A DNA stretch of 64,000 nt from the NCBI RefSeq assembly GCF_011074795.1, contig NZ_JAAMPF010000026.1, positions 1 to 64,000 of the forward strand. Reading direction: 5' to 3'. Shown here one piece after another: positions 9,598 to 19,313 of the stretch. The translations under genes were made by a program, and so were the position numbers. The notes beneath the pieces were generated by a model that saw only the letters and a program-made list of their open reading frames with translations, was not told the DNA's origin and searched no databases. The first letter of the stretch is position 1, and each line of letters begins with the position of its first letter. This DNA comes from Marinobacter salicampi (GTDB lineage Bacteria > Pseudomonadota > Gammaproteobacteria > Pseudomonadales > Oleiphilaceae).

Positions 9598-10374
9598 ATG
9601 AAACTAAGAAGTTTAATGCTAGCGCTCGTCGCTGCTGTTGGCATGGGCTCACTGCCAGCGCAGGCAGTACCTGTTGATCTGGAACTGGTGCTCGCTGTTG
9701 ACGTGTCCTCCAGTGTTAACAGCATTGAATACGCAGGCCAGCGGGACGGCTATGTAAATGCGTTCAATGATAGCTCGATCCAGAACACCATCCTGGATAC
9801 AAGCGAAGGCCGTCTCGGCCGCATCGCTGTTACCTATGTTGAATGGTCCAGTGCCTTCTCACAGCAGCAGCGAGTAAGTTGGTCCCTGATCGACAGCATC
9901 GAATCGGCTCAAACCTTTGCTAGCTCCATAAGTGGCCTGACGCGTAGTTTTGGCGGTTCTACCGGTATCGGCGCAGCCATTGAGTATTCCTCAAGTCTGT
10001 TCAGTTTCAATCAGGACACCGGATACGAAGGAGCACGGAAGGTCATCGATATATCCGGTGACGGGCGTAATAACTCAGGGGTGGCCCCTTCTGTCGCCAG
10101 AGATAACGCTTTGACTGCCGGGGTCAGTACGATCAATGCGATTGCGATTCAGGACGAGGATCTGGAAGACTATTTCGTCAATAACGTCATTGGCGGAGAT
10201 GGTGCCTTCGCTACCTTTGCCTCAAATTTCGAAGAAGACTTTACCAATTCGATCGGAGACAAGATCTTCCGCGAAGTTACCGGCGGAGATCCAGTTGCGG
10301 TTCCCGAGCCCGCAACCCTGGGCCTGTTGGGCTTAGGCCTGCTGGGCGTATTTGCCGGCCGTCGCAAGGTCTGA
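9598..10374 (+). CDS. PEP-CTERM sorted protein with VWA-like (DUF1194) domain
   Basis: A 258-residue exported protein. After a signal peptide (cleavage near AQAVP) comes a von Willebrand factor A-like domain with the metal-site motif DVSSSVN. The C-terminus carries the sorting signal VPEPATLGLLGLGLLG followed by GRRK: a PEP motif, a membrane helix and a basic end. Exosortase XrtA is expected to cleave it for export with the EPS. AAGGAG precedes the ATG at 9598; longer upstream frames lack a signal peptide at their start. It may bind a partner or metal at the cell surface. The exosortase is not in the window. Confidence 0.88.
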   Translation: MKLRSLMLALVAAVGMGSLPAQAVPVDLELVLAVDVSSSVNSIEYAGQRDGYVNAFNDSSIQNTILDTSEGRLGRIAVTYVEWSSAFSQQQRVSWSLIDSIESAQTFASSISGLTRSFGGSTGIGAAIEYSSSLFSFNQDTGYEGARKVIDISGDGRNNSGVAPSVARDNALTAGVSTINAIAIQDEDLEDYFVNNVIGGDGAFATFASNFEEDFTNSIGDKIFREVTGGDPVAVPEPATLGLLGLGLLGVFAGRRKV

Positions 10375-10389
10375 TGTACTGATTGCTGA

Positions 10390-10415
10390 TAGAGTCCCGA
10401 TCGGGGCTCTATTTC
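10390..10415 (+). terminator. Probable terminator after the VWA PEP-CTERM gene
   Basis: TAGAGTCCCGATCGGGGCTCTA is a near-perfect palindrome with one G-T pair, followed by the interrupted T tract ATTTCC. Confidence 0.7.
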
Positions 10416-10765
10416 CTGTTTTCTCCAACTCTACCCCAACTCTGCCCCTGATTAGCCCGTAGTCCTTCCTCTGACGTAAGTCGTGCTGGTGCTCTGTAGA
10501 AGTCTCAGCAGCGTCTGACAATGACCGGTTGATAAAAAAGCTGGGCGTTGGAACCTATTCGACTCTTGTACGTTATGCAATGACACACGACCTGTTGTAG
10601 CGGAAATCTGGATTTAGCTCCGGCCGTGCTAAGCCATTGGCAGGTTATCGTGATTTTTCATCAAGAGGCTCACCGTGTAACATTAGCGCCTGGATTTATA
10701 ATAATCCTCATATATCAGGTGTTGTTGTAACACTTCAGGGAAATGATAAACGACAAGGAACGCTC
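10416..10765. other. Intergenic leader of the wzm/wzt operon
   Basis: No convincing gene is seen in these 350 bases. A perfect -10 hexamer TATAAT lies at 10697-10702, but no good -35 stands 17 bases before it. The open frame continuing upstream from the permease start lacks a ribosome site and is treated as untranslated leader. Confidence 0.5.
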
Positions 10766-11614
10766 ATGCCTGACCAGAAGACTCATGCTCCTAAACCCTA
10801 CGTGACCGTTATCGAACCGCATACGGGGTGGCGCTCAGTTGATTGGAAGGAACTTCGCGAGTACAAGGATCTGTTCTTTTTTCTGATCTGGCGGAATATC
10901 AAGGTACGTTACGCCCAGAGCTCCATTGGCGTCGGCTGGGCGGTACTTCAGCCCCTGGCCTCGATGCTGGTGTTCACGGTTATCTTCGGAAACCTGGTCG
11001 GTGTGGAGTCGGATGGTGCCGCCTATGGGCTGTTCGCCTTTGTCGCGCTGGTACCCTGGACCTACTTTGCCAACAGCCTCACCGAAGGCACCGCAAGCAT
11101 GGTCACCAACTCCGGCATGATCAGCAAAATCTACTTTCCGCGTCTAATCATGCCCCTTGCCATCATTGGTGCCCGCATGGTGGATTTCTTTATCTCCATG
11201 GTCATTCTCGGGATACTGCTGCTTTTCTACGGGGTTATGCCCAACAGCGGTGTGATCGTGCTGCCGCTGCTCATCGTCATGCTGACCATAAGCGCCGCCG
11301 GCCTGGGCCTGTGGCTGACGGCTCTGGCCATCCAGTATCGCGACATCAACTACGGCATGAGTTTCGGCGTGCAGTTGCTGATGTACGCAGCCCCCGTGGT
11401 TTACCCGACCAGCATGATTCCTGAGCGCTTCCAACTCCTGTACGCCCTGAACCCCATGGTCGGGGTTATTGAAGGCTTCCGGGCGGCTCTCCTGGGCACC
11501 CGCGACATGCCATGGGACTTTATTGCCATCGGTGCTGTTGTTTCCGTCGTGCTCTTCGCCAGCGGGGTAATGTATTTCCGCCGCAAAGAACACGTGTTCG
11601 CAGATGTAGCCTGA
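10766..11614 (+). CDS. wzm: Polysaccharide ABC exporter, membrane subunit
   Basis: ABC-2 type permease of the Wzm/TagG/KpsM group, 282 aa with about six membrane helices. RDLFFFLIWRNIKVRYAQ-like residues before the first helix (here KDLFFFLIWRNIKVRYAQSS), IGVGWAVLQPL and the late LNPMVGVIEGFR stretch are family hallmarks. With the ATPase at 11661 it would move an undecaprenyl-linked polysaccharide across the inner membrane. AAGGAA lies before the ATG at 10766. Upstream frame extensions are rejected because they have no ribosome site. Confidence 0.93.
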   Translation: MPDQKTHAPKPYVTVIEPHTGWRSVDWKELREYKDLFFFLIWRNIKVRYAQSSIGVGWAVLQPLASMLVFTVIFGNLVGVESDGAAYGLFAFVALVPWTYFANSLTEGTASMVTNSGMISKIYFPRLIMPLAIIGARMVDFFISMVILGILLLFYGVMPNSGVIVLPLLIVMLTISAAGLGLWLTALAIQYRDINYGMSFGVQLLMYAAPVVYPTSMIPERFQLLYALNPMVGVIEGFRAALLGTRDMPWDFIAIGAVVSVVLFASGVMYFRRKEHVFADVA

Positions 11615-11651
11615 TAACAAGGACCTGATAACAAGGACCTGATTACAAGGA
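11610..11651 (+). repeat. Three tandem 14-bp repeats at the wzm-wzt junction
   Basis: Unit CCTGATAACAAGGA occurs at 11610-11623, 11624-11637 and 11638-11651 (the third with A to T at one site). The first copy contains the permease stop codon. Each copy contains AAGGA, and the one in the last copy sits nine bases before the ATPase ATG and is its ribosome site. Confidence 0.95.
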
Positions 11652-11660
11652 ATAGTCACG

Positions 11661-12971
11661 ATGTCCGATATCGCAATCAGAGTAGAGAATCTGGGCAAGG
11701 CCTACCGTTTGGGTAGTGAGACCGAACAGGCCGAGACCTTTGTCGAAGCCGGCCTGAATCTGATCAAGGCGCCCCTGCGCAATTTCCGCAAGCTGAGAAA
11801 CCTTGATACCTTTTCAACAGACCGCAGTGCAGACGACATCCTGTGGGCGCTCGATGACGTTTCCTTCGACATCCGGCGTGGGGAAGTGGTCGGGTTTGTG
11901 GGACGTAACGGGGCCGGCAAGTCCACCCTGCTCAAAGTCCTGTCCAGAATTACTGAGCCGACCACCGGACGCATCGAGATCCACGGCAGGGTCTCGAGCC
12001 TGCTGGAAGTGGGTACCGGGTTCCACCCGGAGCTGACGGGCCGCGAGAACATCTACATGAACGGTACAATTCTGGGTATGAAAAAGGCCGAGATCGACCG
12101 GAAATTCAACGAAATTGTCGAATTTTCTGGGGTCGAACGCTTCCTGGACACACCGGTCAAGCGCTACAGTTCCGGCATGAAAGTCAGGCTGGCGTTTTCC
12201 GTGGCGGCCCATCTCGAACCCGAGATTCTGATCATCGATGAGGTGCTGGCGGTGGGTGACGCCGAGTTCCAGAAAAAATGCCTCGGCAAGATGGAAGAAG
12301 TGGCTGGCAGCGGCCGTACGGTTCTGTTCGTCAGCCACAATATGGCTGCGATACAGAACCTGTGTGGTCGGGCCATCAGCCTCAAGGCCGGTCTGGTCGT
12401 GGACGACGGACCCACCAAGACCGTGATCGAGGACTATCTTGCACGGTTCAAGTCGGAGGCGACCAGTGGCTTCCACAATAACGCTGACCGCAAGATCCTG
12501 TCGTCTACCCAGGTCACCGACGGGCGCATGCTGAACAGTAAGGGTGTGGCCACGCAAGCCCCTTGTGCCGGTGAGCCCACGATTTTCGAACTGGACTATA
12601 AAACCTCGGAAAAGTCCGTGGATGCGATTTTCGATATTGTCATCGCCAACCAGCACAATGTCGCGGTGACCCAGATGCGGACAGAGCCTCCGATTCAACT
12701 GGGCAAAGAGGGAACTGTCAGGCTGACTCTGGAAGACACGCCTCTGCCTATAGGAAAGTACACGGCGACGGTGACAGTGAAGGACGCCCGCAGCTTCAAG
12801 AACATCGACAAGGTACCCAGTGCCTTCAGTTTCGAAGTGTTCATACTGAAAGACTTCTTCCACCTGGAACGGGTCAATACCCAGTATTGCAGCACGTTGT
12901 CCAGGCAGAAGGTTGAGCACATCACCGAGCGCCAGGAAGAGCAGATTGAAGAGGCGAATCCGGCGAACTGA
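11661..12971 (+). CDS. wzt: Polysaccharide ABC exporter, ATPase with C-terminal sugar-binding domain
   Basis: A 436-residue ATPase. Walker A is GRNGAGKST (about 77-85), the signature is YSSGMKVRLAF and Walker B is ILIIDEVLAVGD. Residues from about 270 onward form an additional beta-rich domain of the Wzt C-terminal type, which in O-antigen exporters recognises the chain's non-reducing terminal cap. This argues for export of a defined, capped glycan, not teichoic acid or capsule. It pairs with wzm; the glycosyltransferase at 13103 follows. Confidence 0.93.
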   Translation: MSDIAIRVENLGKAYRLGSETEQAETFVEAGLNLIKAPLRNFRKLRNLDTFSTDRSADDILWALDDVSFDIRRGEVVGFVGRNGAGKSTLLKVLSRITEPTTGRIEIHGRVSSLLEVGTGFHPELTGRENIYMNGTILGMKKAEIDRKFNEIVEFSGVERFLDTPVKRYSSGMKVRLAFSVAAHLEPEILIIDEVLAVGDAEFQKKCLGKMEEVAGSGRTVLFVSHNMAAIQNLCGRAISLKAGLVVDDGPTKTVIEDYLARFKSEATSGFHNNADRKILSSTQVTDGRMLNSKGVATQAPCAGEPTIFELDYKTSEKSVDAIFDIVIANQHNVAVTQMRTEPPIQLGKEGTVRLTLEDTPLPIGKYTATVTVKDARSFKNIDKVPSAFSFEVFILKDFFHLERVNTQYCSTLSRQKVEHITERQEEQIEEANPAN

Positions 12972-13102
12972 GAAGCTCCACAACCCGGGTCGTTTTTTAA
13001 AACCCTGACTGCGACTGCCTGCCAAATAAGTCCGGGTGGGGGGAGCCTTCTGGTTGCTCGCTGCTGATCGCCCACGTCTTTTATTACGAGGCCAACGGCT
13101 AC

Positions 13103-14197
13103 ATGGACCGAAGTCGAAACAAGGTTGTTTTTGTTCCCCAGTGGAACCAGCAGAATCCCTATCAGGATTGTCTGGCCTCTGCTTTGGAAAAAAAGGGATT
13201 TTCCGTAACGCTGGATAACTACCCTAAACACGCCAATGTTTTTTCAGCTATTGCAGATAAGTATCCTGACGCCGGGGTTATACATATCCATTGGATAGCC
13301 CCGCTTTTCAACCGGTTATTTTTCAGTAAAAACCGGTTTAAAAGCGAGGCGCGTTTTCTTATATACGCGTTGAATATGGTGCTGGATATCCGCAGGGCAA
13401 AACGCAAAGGCGTGAAAATCGTCTGGACGGTTCATAACCTGAGCAACCATGAATCGAAGAACCCGAGGATGGAATTGAAGTTCCGTCGCCTGTTGGCCAG
13501 AAACGCAGACGTTCTCTGCTTTCACAGTAAAGAGGCCCAAGAACTGGTATACCGTGAGTACAATCTCAGCGCCCGCCAACCTTTTGCCATAACGCAGCAT
13601 GCCTGTTATCAACCGTCCGATCCTGCGGGCACGTGGGAAAGTGCCACGTCCAGGGAGGAATACGCCCTGGGGCACGACAAATTCGTTTTCCTCTTCTTTG
13701 GGCAGATCCGCAAATATAAGGGCGTCAAGCAGCTCATAGAGTCCTTCAGGACACTGGAAGGCAGCCATGTTCAGCTTGTGATCGCAGGCCACATAGTGCC
13801 CAGTGAAGAGGAGTGGATTACCAGGGAGGCAGCCAAAGACCCGCGGATTATCCTGAAAAACCGTTTCCTGGGAGATGAAGAGCTCGGGCGACTGATCAAC
13901 GCCTGCGACATTGTGGTGTTGCCTTATGCACGCACCCTGAGTTCAGGGTCCGCCTTGCTGGCAATCAGTTACGGAAAGCCCTTGATTCTGCCAGAGAGCG
14001 GTAAAGTCATTGGCGTACCGGGCGAGCGCGGAGCCATCTATTTTGGCGGCAGCTACACCCTGACGGACGCGATGGACAATGCTTCCACGGCGGACCTGCA
14101 ACCCCAGGGGGCCTATAATCTCGCGTTAGCCAGAGAGCTGACCTGGGAAAAAATGACGGAGACCCTGCCACTCCACTACCTGGGGCAGATGCCGTGA
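13103..14197 (+). CDS. Glycosyltransferase, GT-B fold
   Basis: A 364-residue cytoplasmic or membrane-associated glycosyltransferase. The N-terminal half has VIHIHWIAP and IVWTVHNLSNHE, and the C-terminal half has FLFFGQIRKYKGVKQLIESF, LVIAGH and a nucleotide-sugar site region [23 protein letters not shown]. This matches GT4-like enzymes. The start has GAGG about 12 bases upstream. It lies 131 bases after wzt and probably builds the exported glycan. Donor and acceptor sugars cannot be read from sequence. Confidence 0.85.
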   Translation: MDRSRNKVVFVPQWNQQNPYQDCLASALEKKGFSVTLDNYPKHANVFSAIADKYPDAGVIHIHWIAPLFNRLFFSKNRFKSEARFLIYALNMVLDIRRAKRKGVKIVWTVHNLSNHESKNPRMELKFRRLLARNADVLCFHSKEAQELVYREYNLSARQPFAITQHACYQPSDPAGTWESATSREEYALGHDKFVFLFFGQIRKYKGVKQLIESFRTLEGSHVQLVIAGHIVPSEEEWITREAAKDPRIILKNRFLGDEELGRLINACDIVVLPYARTLSSGSALLAISYGKPLILPESGKVIGVPGERGAIYFGGSYTLTDAMDNASTADLQPQGAYNLALARELTWEKMTETLPLHYLGQMP

Positions 14198-14310
14198 GCA
14201 CCCCCTGAAGCGTTGTCCTACCACCGGTGTACCTGCTATCCCGTATCTTATCTACCACCGTATTCAGCCTTTAACGAGGCCGCCCCGCACGTAAATCAGG
14301 GCGCCGCGGC

Positions 14311-15384
14311 TCATTTTGGGTATTTGCCGGCATAGCCGGAGGATTTCTGTCGGGCCGGGATAAGCGTTGGAAAGGCATAGTTAAAGGCAGCAAGCATCGC
14401 CTTCAGTCTCGTAAGAGACAAGGCGGGCTTGATCAGACGGGTCAGGCTCTCTGTGTAGATTGAGCCTGCGGTAGCCGAGAAATGATGGGTTATGGTCGGA
14501 CCAATCCGGTTGAGGGTTTTCAGGCTCTTGAAGTATTCCAGGTGCTCTGAAACCTCCTCGGGAGCCCTGGCAAACCAGCAGCCTTTGAACGGCTCGGAAT
14601 AGATGACGTAACGACTTCTGGCAAGGGCCTCGAGTACCATGCGAGGCATACCGTCGTGCTTGGTGATCCGTAACAGAACGCCGACCTCTGGCCAGACATG
14701 CTCGAGGTTGTCGACCCACCCGAGACTCGTGACGTTGGGGTAGTGTTGCAGAGAGTGTGACTCGTCGCCTACCACGTAAAACTGCAGATCCGGGTTGGCT
14801 TCGACGGCATTGATCAGTACCTCTTCACCATAAAACGTCCGGCGTTTGGTGGGCAGATACGTGAGCACGCCCTTGGGCAATTCAGCCGCGGGGGCACTTT
14901 CGATCTCCTTGAGATCACAGAGCGAGGGCACATACTCAGCCTTTATTCCGATGTCCCGGAGCTCGGTTACCAGGTGAGGGGAGACGGCTATGTTCAGATC
15001 CACGGCGTGGTCCACCGCCCGGGCGGCACTCATGGTCTCTTCGGACGCCAGGCAATTAAGAACATCAGTGCCAACCCACCAGCGCACGACGGCGCAACCC
15101 AGCAGTTTCGCCCTGTACAATTGGCGTTGCAGGTAATGACCGTCGCCAATCTGGTATCGGATGAAAATGAGTGCCTGGCTTCGCAGTGCCAGGTTCAGCC
15201 ACTTTGTTGTGTCGGCGCTTAAAGAATCCCCCGCAAGCAGTACGTCAATGCCTTGATCCTGGAACTCTTTCGCCAAACCATGGACGGGGTCAGAGTAATC
15301 GGCGCTCCCCTGGGCAAGAAGCACGCGTTTTAACAACAAGTTTTTGTTTGCTTCGGGCTTCATGGACATGACGGATCCGTTCAT
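14311..15384 (-). CDS. Glycosyltransferase-like protein, GT-B fold, family uncertain
   Basis: A 357-residue protein with a GT-B look: an N-terminal VLLAQGSADYSDPVHGLA region, a central LTYLPTKRRTFYGEE that resembles the linker of group 1 enzymes, and a late DGMPRMVLEALARSRYVIYS that corresponds to the donor-binding helix. I could not assign a family with confidence. The ATG at 15384 has GGGAGG eight bases upstream; longer starts at 15405 and 15432 lack one. It is the last gene of a three-gene minus-strand glycosyltransferase run and converges on the 13103 gene. Confidence 0.7.
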   Translation of the reverse strand: MNGSVMSMKPEANKNLLLKRVLLAQGSADYSDPVHGLAKEFQDQGIDVLLAGDSLSADTTKWLNLALRSQALIFIRYQIGDGHYLQRQLYRAKLLGCAVVRWWVGTDVLNCLASEETMSAARAVDHAVDLNIAVSPHLVTELRDIGIKAEYVPSLCDLKEIESAPAAELPKGVLTYLPTKRRTFYGEEVLINAVEANPDLQFYVVGDESHSLQHYPNVTSLGWVDNLEHVWPEVGVLLRITKHDGMPRMVLEALARSRYVIYSEPFKGCWFARAPEEVSEHLEYFKSLKTLNRIGPTITHHFSATAGSIYTESLTRLIKPALSLTRLKAMLAAFNYAFPTLIPARQKSSGYAGKYPK

Positions 15385-15455
15385 AGTTTTATCCTCCCTG
15401 GACATCACCAGGCCAACTCTCTCCCGAACCATAGCGGGTCCTGGACCAATCGTTC

Positions 15456-17477
15456 CTACCTTCTGCTGCGGCTACTGCCAGACAGTCGCGTGTTGAGGCC
15501 CTGAAAATTGCCGGCAGCATGACGGGCCCGGTCAACGGTCGCCCGCAATACCCTCAGGGGTCCGAACGTACTGATTAATATGTCCCGGGCTCCCCATGCC
15601 CTGGGGGCCAGCATAAGAGCCCGGAAAGCCAGCTTTCGGGCTCCCCATGCGTCGTTCCAGTCCGGCACCAGGCTCCGACGCGCACTGGTTATCAGGAACA
15701 GGTGGGCAAGCCCGGCTTTTCGCATCTCCGTGCCATGTTTTTCATAGAATCGGGCGCGGGCGTCAAGGTTTGCCTTGATATTGAGTGAGCGTCGCTTCTG
15801 ATTCTCTCTGCCTTCGAGGGGCGCCCGAAAATCGTTGTAACGAATCAGGGGCGTTGAGACGACGTCCGTCTTATACCAGCGGCAAATACGTAGCCAATAA
15901 TCATAATCCTCGATGGCCGGCAGATGCTCATCAAAGAAGCCGACCCGGGCGATGACGTTCCGACGGATCATTATGTTCGAGCCGCCGCCATGGAGAATAT
16001 TTCTCACCAGCAGCTCTCGATACAGATCACCCCGGGCAGAAGGTACCTGCAGCGTATAGCTGCCATCGTCGGCTACGGTTTCTACGCCCGTGTAAACCAG
16101 GCCGACCTCAGGTGAAGAGCGACGGAAGAGCTCAATCTGGAGCGCAAGCTTTTCCGGAAACCATTCATCGTCATCGTCGAGAAAGGCGATGTACTGTCCC
16201 CGGGCCTCTCGCAGGCCACGGTTTCGGGCGGCGGCCACGCCCTGGTTTTCAGGCTGACGCAGATAGTGCAGGCGAGGATCCTGGAATGATTCAACCACAG
16301 CGGCGGGGTCATCGTCTGAGCAGTCATCCACAAGGAGCACTTCGAAGTCAGGATAAGACTGCGCGATCACGCTCTCGAGGGTGCGCTGTAGGAGATGGGC
16401 GCGGTTATAGACCGGAATGATGACACTGACCGTAGGCCGATGGGGCGCGGTAGGCCAGGTCAGGTCCACGTCCTTTATTGCCTTATCCCGATCTGCGAGC
16501 ATTTGCCCGGCCATCTCAAGGCCGAACGAGATTTCGCCCGGCTCTTCCGGGTTCCCGCTGCCCGGCCGTGTTTGGCCGATAGCCTCTTGTGATTTCCCAG
16601 GGCGGGCCAGAAGACGATCCCATGGCGACGGGGCGTAATGCGCTTTTCTCAGGCCAGCCTGCTGCGACAGAGCGGAATAGTACGTTGAGGCGTCTTTCTC
16701 GATAATTTCAAAAGCACGGGCCAGGGCATCTCTGTAGCCCTCGAGCCGGCCCTGCTCCTCAAGGGTTGCGGCAATCTTTTCAATCACGGCCAACCGCCCC
16801 ACCAGGCCTCCATAGGTGGCCTTTTTGCCACTCAGGGATACCTCGCCTTCCGGTAGCACTCTGTAATAGGCCGTGCCTGAGGAGGTTTCCATCAAAGGGA
16901 CGCCCTGGGCAAGGGCTCTCATGACAAGGTCACCGTCATCATTGACCGTGGTTTCCTCATCCCATCGGCCGCTTTGCTCAAAGGCGCTTTTCGACCATAG
17001 CAGGGCACAGGGCGGGTAATACCAGCCGGTCAACCAGGCCGCCAGGGCATCCTGTCCGGCACGTCTTGGGGCACAGGTGGCGGGCCGGCCGGTCCATTGC
17101 CCATCCACAAGCTTGAGCCGGCGCCATGGGCAGGCTGCAATGCCGTCCGGTTGGCTGAACAATGCCGTCGCCAGAGCTGACAGCGCATCCGGAGCCAGCA
17201 CATCATCGGCATCCAGGAACATGATTGCGTCAGCTTCAGACAGCGACGCACCAATATTCCGGGTCCGGGCAGCGTTGCCGGACCGCTCCGAGTGAACCCT
17301 CACCTGTCCTTCACAGGCGGCTTCAAATTGCCGCGCAATGGCAAGGCTACCGTCAATGGAGCCATCGTCAACCACGATGATCTGGTGGGGTGCGCGGGTC
17401 TGCTCCAACACAGAGCCAAGTGTCTGAGCCAGATACCGTTCGGCGTTATAGCAGGGGATGATTACGTCGATTTTCAT
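15456..17477 (-). CDS. Two-domain family 2 glycosyltransferase
   Basis: A 673-residue protein with two GT-A domains in tandem. The first (about 1-230) opens with IDVIIPCYNAERYL, then VVDDGSIDGS and the metal-binding FLDADD. The second (about 345-570) opens with VSVIIPVYNRAHLL, then LLVDDCSDD and AFLDDDDEW. Both keep the DxD-type acidic motif, so both may be active. Such enzymes add two sugars in turn or make a repeating disaccharide. GAGGGG lies upstream of the ATG. It begins ten bases after the GT61 gene and is co-transcribed with it. Confidence 0.92.
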   Translation of the reverse strand: MKIDVIIPCYNAERYLAQTLGSVLEQTRAPHQIIVVDDGSIDGSLAIARQFEAACEGQVRVHSERSGNAARTRNIGASLSEADAIMFLDADDVLAPDALSALATALFSQPDGIAACPWRRLKLVDGQWTGRPATCAPRRAGQDALAAWLTGWYYPPCALLWSKSAFEQSGRWDEETTVNDDGDLVMRALAQGVPLMETSSGTAYYRVLPEGEVSLSGKKATYGGLVGRLAVIEKIAATLEEQGRLEGYRDALARAFEIIEKDASTYYSALSQQAGLRKAHYAPSPWDRLLARPGKSQEAIGQTRPGSGNPEEPGEISFGLEMAGQMLADRDKAIKDVDLTWPTAPHRPTVSVIIPVYNRAHLLQRTLESVIAQSYPDFEVLLVDDCSDDDPAAVVESFQDPRLHYLRQPENQGVAAARNRGLREARGQYIAFLDDDDEWFPEKLALQIELFRRSSPEVGLVYTGVETVADDGSYTLQVPSARGDLYRELLVRNILHGGGSNIMIRRNVIARVGFFDEHLPAIEDYDYWLRICRWYKTDVVSTPLIRYNDFRAPLEGRENQKRRSLNIKANLDARARFYEKHGTEMRKAGLAHLFLITSARRSLVPDWNDAWGARKLAFRALMLAPRAWGARDILISTFGPLRVLRATVDRARHAAGNFQGLNTRLSGSSRSRR

Positions 17478-17487
17478 GCCGCGCCCC

Positions 17488-18723
17488 TCAGGAGTGTTCC
17501 AGAGGTCGGGTAGCAGACGGCCGATCCGTCCGGGGTAAAATCTCAGTAACTCGCGACGGGTCCACCTTCAGATCTTTTTCCAGGGGGTGGACGTCACCAA
17601 GCGACTCGGCCCGCGCCAGGGAATAGCGATGGCCAAGGGCAGACGCCAGGGCATAGAAATTCGGATTCGGGAAGCTCAGGTCCGCGATCTCGACAATGTG
17701 GGCGCCCTCAGGACAGAACAGCATATTGGTGAGACCAGCGCCATGGGGTGCCACAAGCACCGCGGTCTCGCTCATGAGACGGACCTGGTCTTCAAAGGTC
17801 ATGTTCTCCATGAGCACGCGCTCGAAGCCCTGGGGTTCAAGCAGGGCCCAGATCTCCTCTTCATTGACCAGCCGGCGGCGGGCGGCATGCAGCCGGCTTA
17901 TGAAGACCTTTCTGTGGGGCTTTACCGCCTCGTTAATGCCGAAGGCCTGTGGAACCATTCGCAGGAGCTCTGGCCTGAACCGGTCAGTTCCCATAATCGT
18001 CAGCTCTTCGACAAAAAGCGGCCGCGCCGGGTCGTAAGTCTGAAACTGTTCCGGCTTAAGGCCCAGCATGCGCAGACAGCCGTCGATAGCAGCGGAGCGC
18101 TCCGGTGGCAGTATGACCTGGTCGAGCATGCCTTTTTCCCGGAGAAGCAGAAGCTTGGGCAGATGAGCGGTCAGCCAGTGAGAGTGATTATGGTAGACCC
18201 GCTCGATAAACCAGGTGGCCCTTTTCAGTCTGGCGGGTTCAGGTGACTGGCGGAGTGTTTCCGCATGCATGGGCCTGAATCGGACTTCCCGCATGTCAAA
18301 GGCCCGTGAGTCCCGGTTCAGGATCGCCGGATAAAAGTCGTTTTCCTGTTCAGGATTCCGATACCAGGTGATAAGGCAGTCCGGCACGGTCGCCATGAAG
18401 GTCTCGCCACTGATACGGTGTGGCACGTCCCGAAAGGAGTAGCCCCACCAGCCCCGGTCGTCCGGCAACTCATCAGGGGAGCTGAAATTATCCGGCAGCG
18501 GATTGGACGCAACGGCTTCAGGGTGAACGGTTTCATAGTGCCCTGCAGTGGTATCACCTGAATGCCGGCCAAAGTACTCAGGAACACTCTCCCGGATCAC
18601 CCCTCGGTAACCGAACCACCTGGGGGGAGCTCCCCGCTTTACACTGGCAGCCGCTACCCGGTCCCATTTTGCCTGGGCATTCGGAACGAACCGGTCGAGG
18701 AAACCCTGTCCTTGCGAAGTCAT
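17488..18723 (-). CDS. Family 61 glycosyltransferase (DUF563)
   Basis: A 411-residue protein with the hallmark APHGAGLTNMLFCPEGAHIVE motif region of GT61 enzymes near residues 335-355, and the KVFISRLHAARRRLVNEEEI stretch before it. Bacterial GT61 enzymes act in surface polysaccharide synthesis. AAGGA precedes the ATG. It heads the three-gene minus-strand operon 18723-14311. Its promoter should lie in the long gap upstream. Confidence 0.87.
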   Translation of the reverse strand: MTSQGQGFLDRFVPNAQAKWDRVAAASVKRGAPPRWFGYRGVIRESVPEYFGRHSGDTTAGHYETVHPEAVASNPLPDNFSSPDELPDDRGWWGYSFRDVPHRISGETFMATVPDCLITWYRNPEQENDFYPAILNRDSRAFDMREVRFRPMHAETLRQSPEPARLKRATWFIERVYHNHSHWLTAHLPKLLLLREKGMLDQVILPPERSAAIDGCLRMLGLKPEQFQTYDPARPLFVEELTIMGTDRFRPELLRMVPQAFGINEAVKPHRKVFISRLHAARRRLVNEEEIWALLEPQGFERVLMENMTFEDQVRLMSETAVLVAPHGAGLTNMLFCPEGAHIVEIADLSFPNPNFYALASALGHRYSLARAESLGDVHPLEKDLKVDPSRVTEILPRTDRPSATRPLEHS

Positions 18724-19313
18724 ACTGCGTCCTTCTTTGTTGAATCCGAGAGCGTCAGTGTGGCCGGGTAGCGGGGCGGCACCAGATCTGGAGCGCCAGC
18801 CGAACAGGCCGGGCAGGGCGAAGCAGCCCGACAGTTATTGAAGGGCAAGACAGTGAGCCGGGTGAATGCTTTCGTGACAGAGGCCGGGCTGGTCTTTGGC
18901 CGGGAGTAAAGCCGCGCCAGGGTTGCCACTGTCTGATAGGAAATAATTGCAGATGCCCCGGAACCGGTTTGTCCCAGGTCCGGGCTATACATTGCCCGAT
19001 GATCTGCAGTGTCTGCCACGTATCGCATGTCTTCATCCATGATCAGGTCGGGCCCTAGAGCAGGGTGACTCCCGTATTGGCATCTTGCCGTTTGATCCGC
19101 TACTGCATATTCACTACTGACGGCGGTGCATCGCCTTTAAGCGTTCCAAACTCTCCGTTTTATTTAAACGCAAATAAAACCGTATATAAACTCTATAGTC
19201 TAAAGAACCATGTGTCCACAGTGCCAGATACGGCCTGACTGGCTAAACTTTGCGCCTTTTCGGCCCCGCGGGGAAATGTTTATCCGTTGTTTCGATACAG
19301 ACAGACAAACGAA
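18724..19313. other. Gene-poor gap upstream of the GT61 gene
   Basis: Only short frames occur here. A minus-strand frame of 106 codons at 18720-19040 overlaps the GT61 start and has no ribosome site or recognisable motif, so it is not called. An AT-rich tract at about 19155-19215 contains TATATA and TATAG and could hold the promoter of the minus-strand glycosyltransferase operon, with a long leader. Confidence 0.45.

Noticed and set aside
18720..19040. Minus-strand 106-codon frame before the GT61 gene
   Set aside because: No ribosome site, no recognisable motif, and it overlaps the GT61 start.
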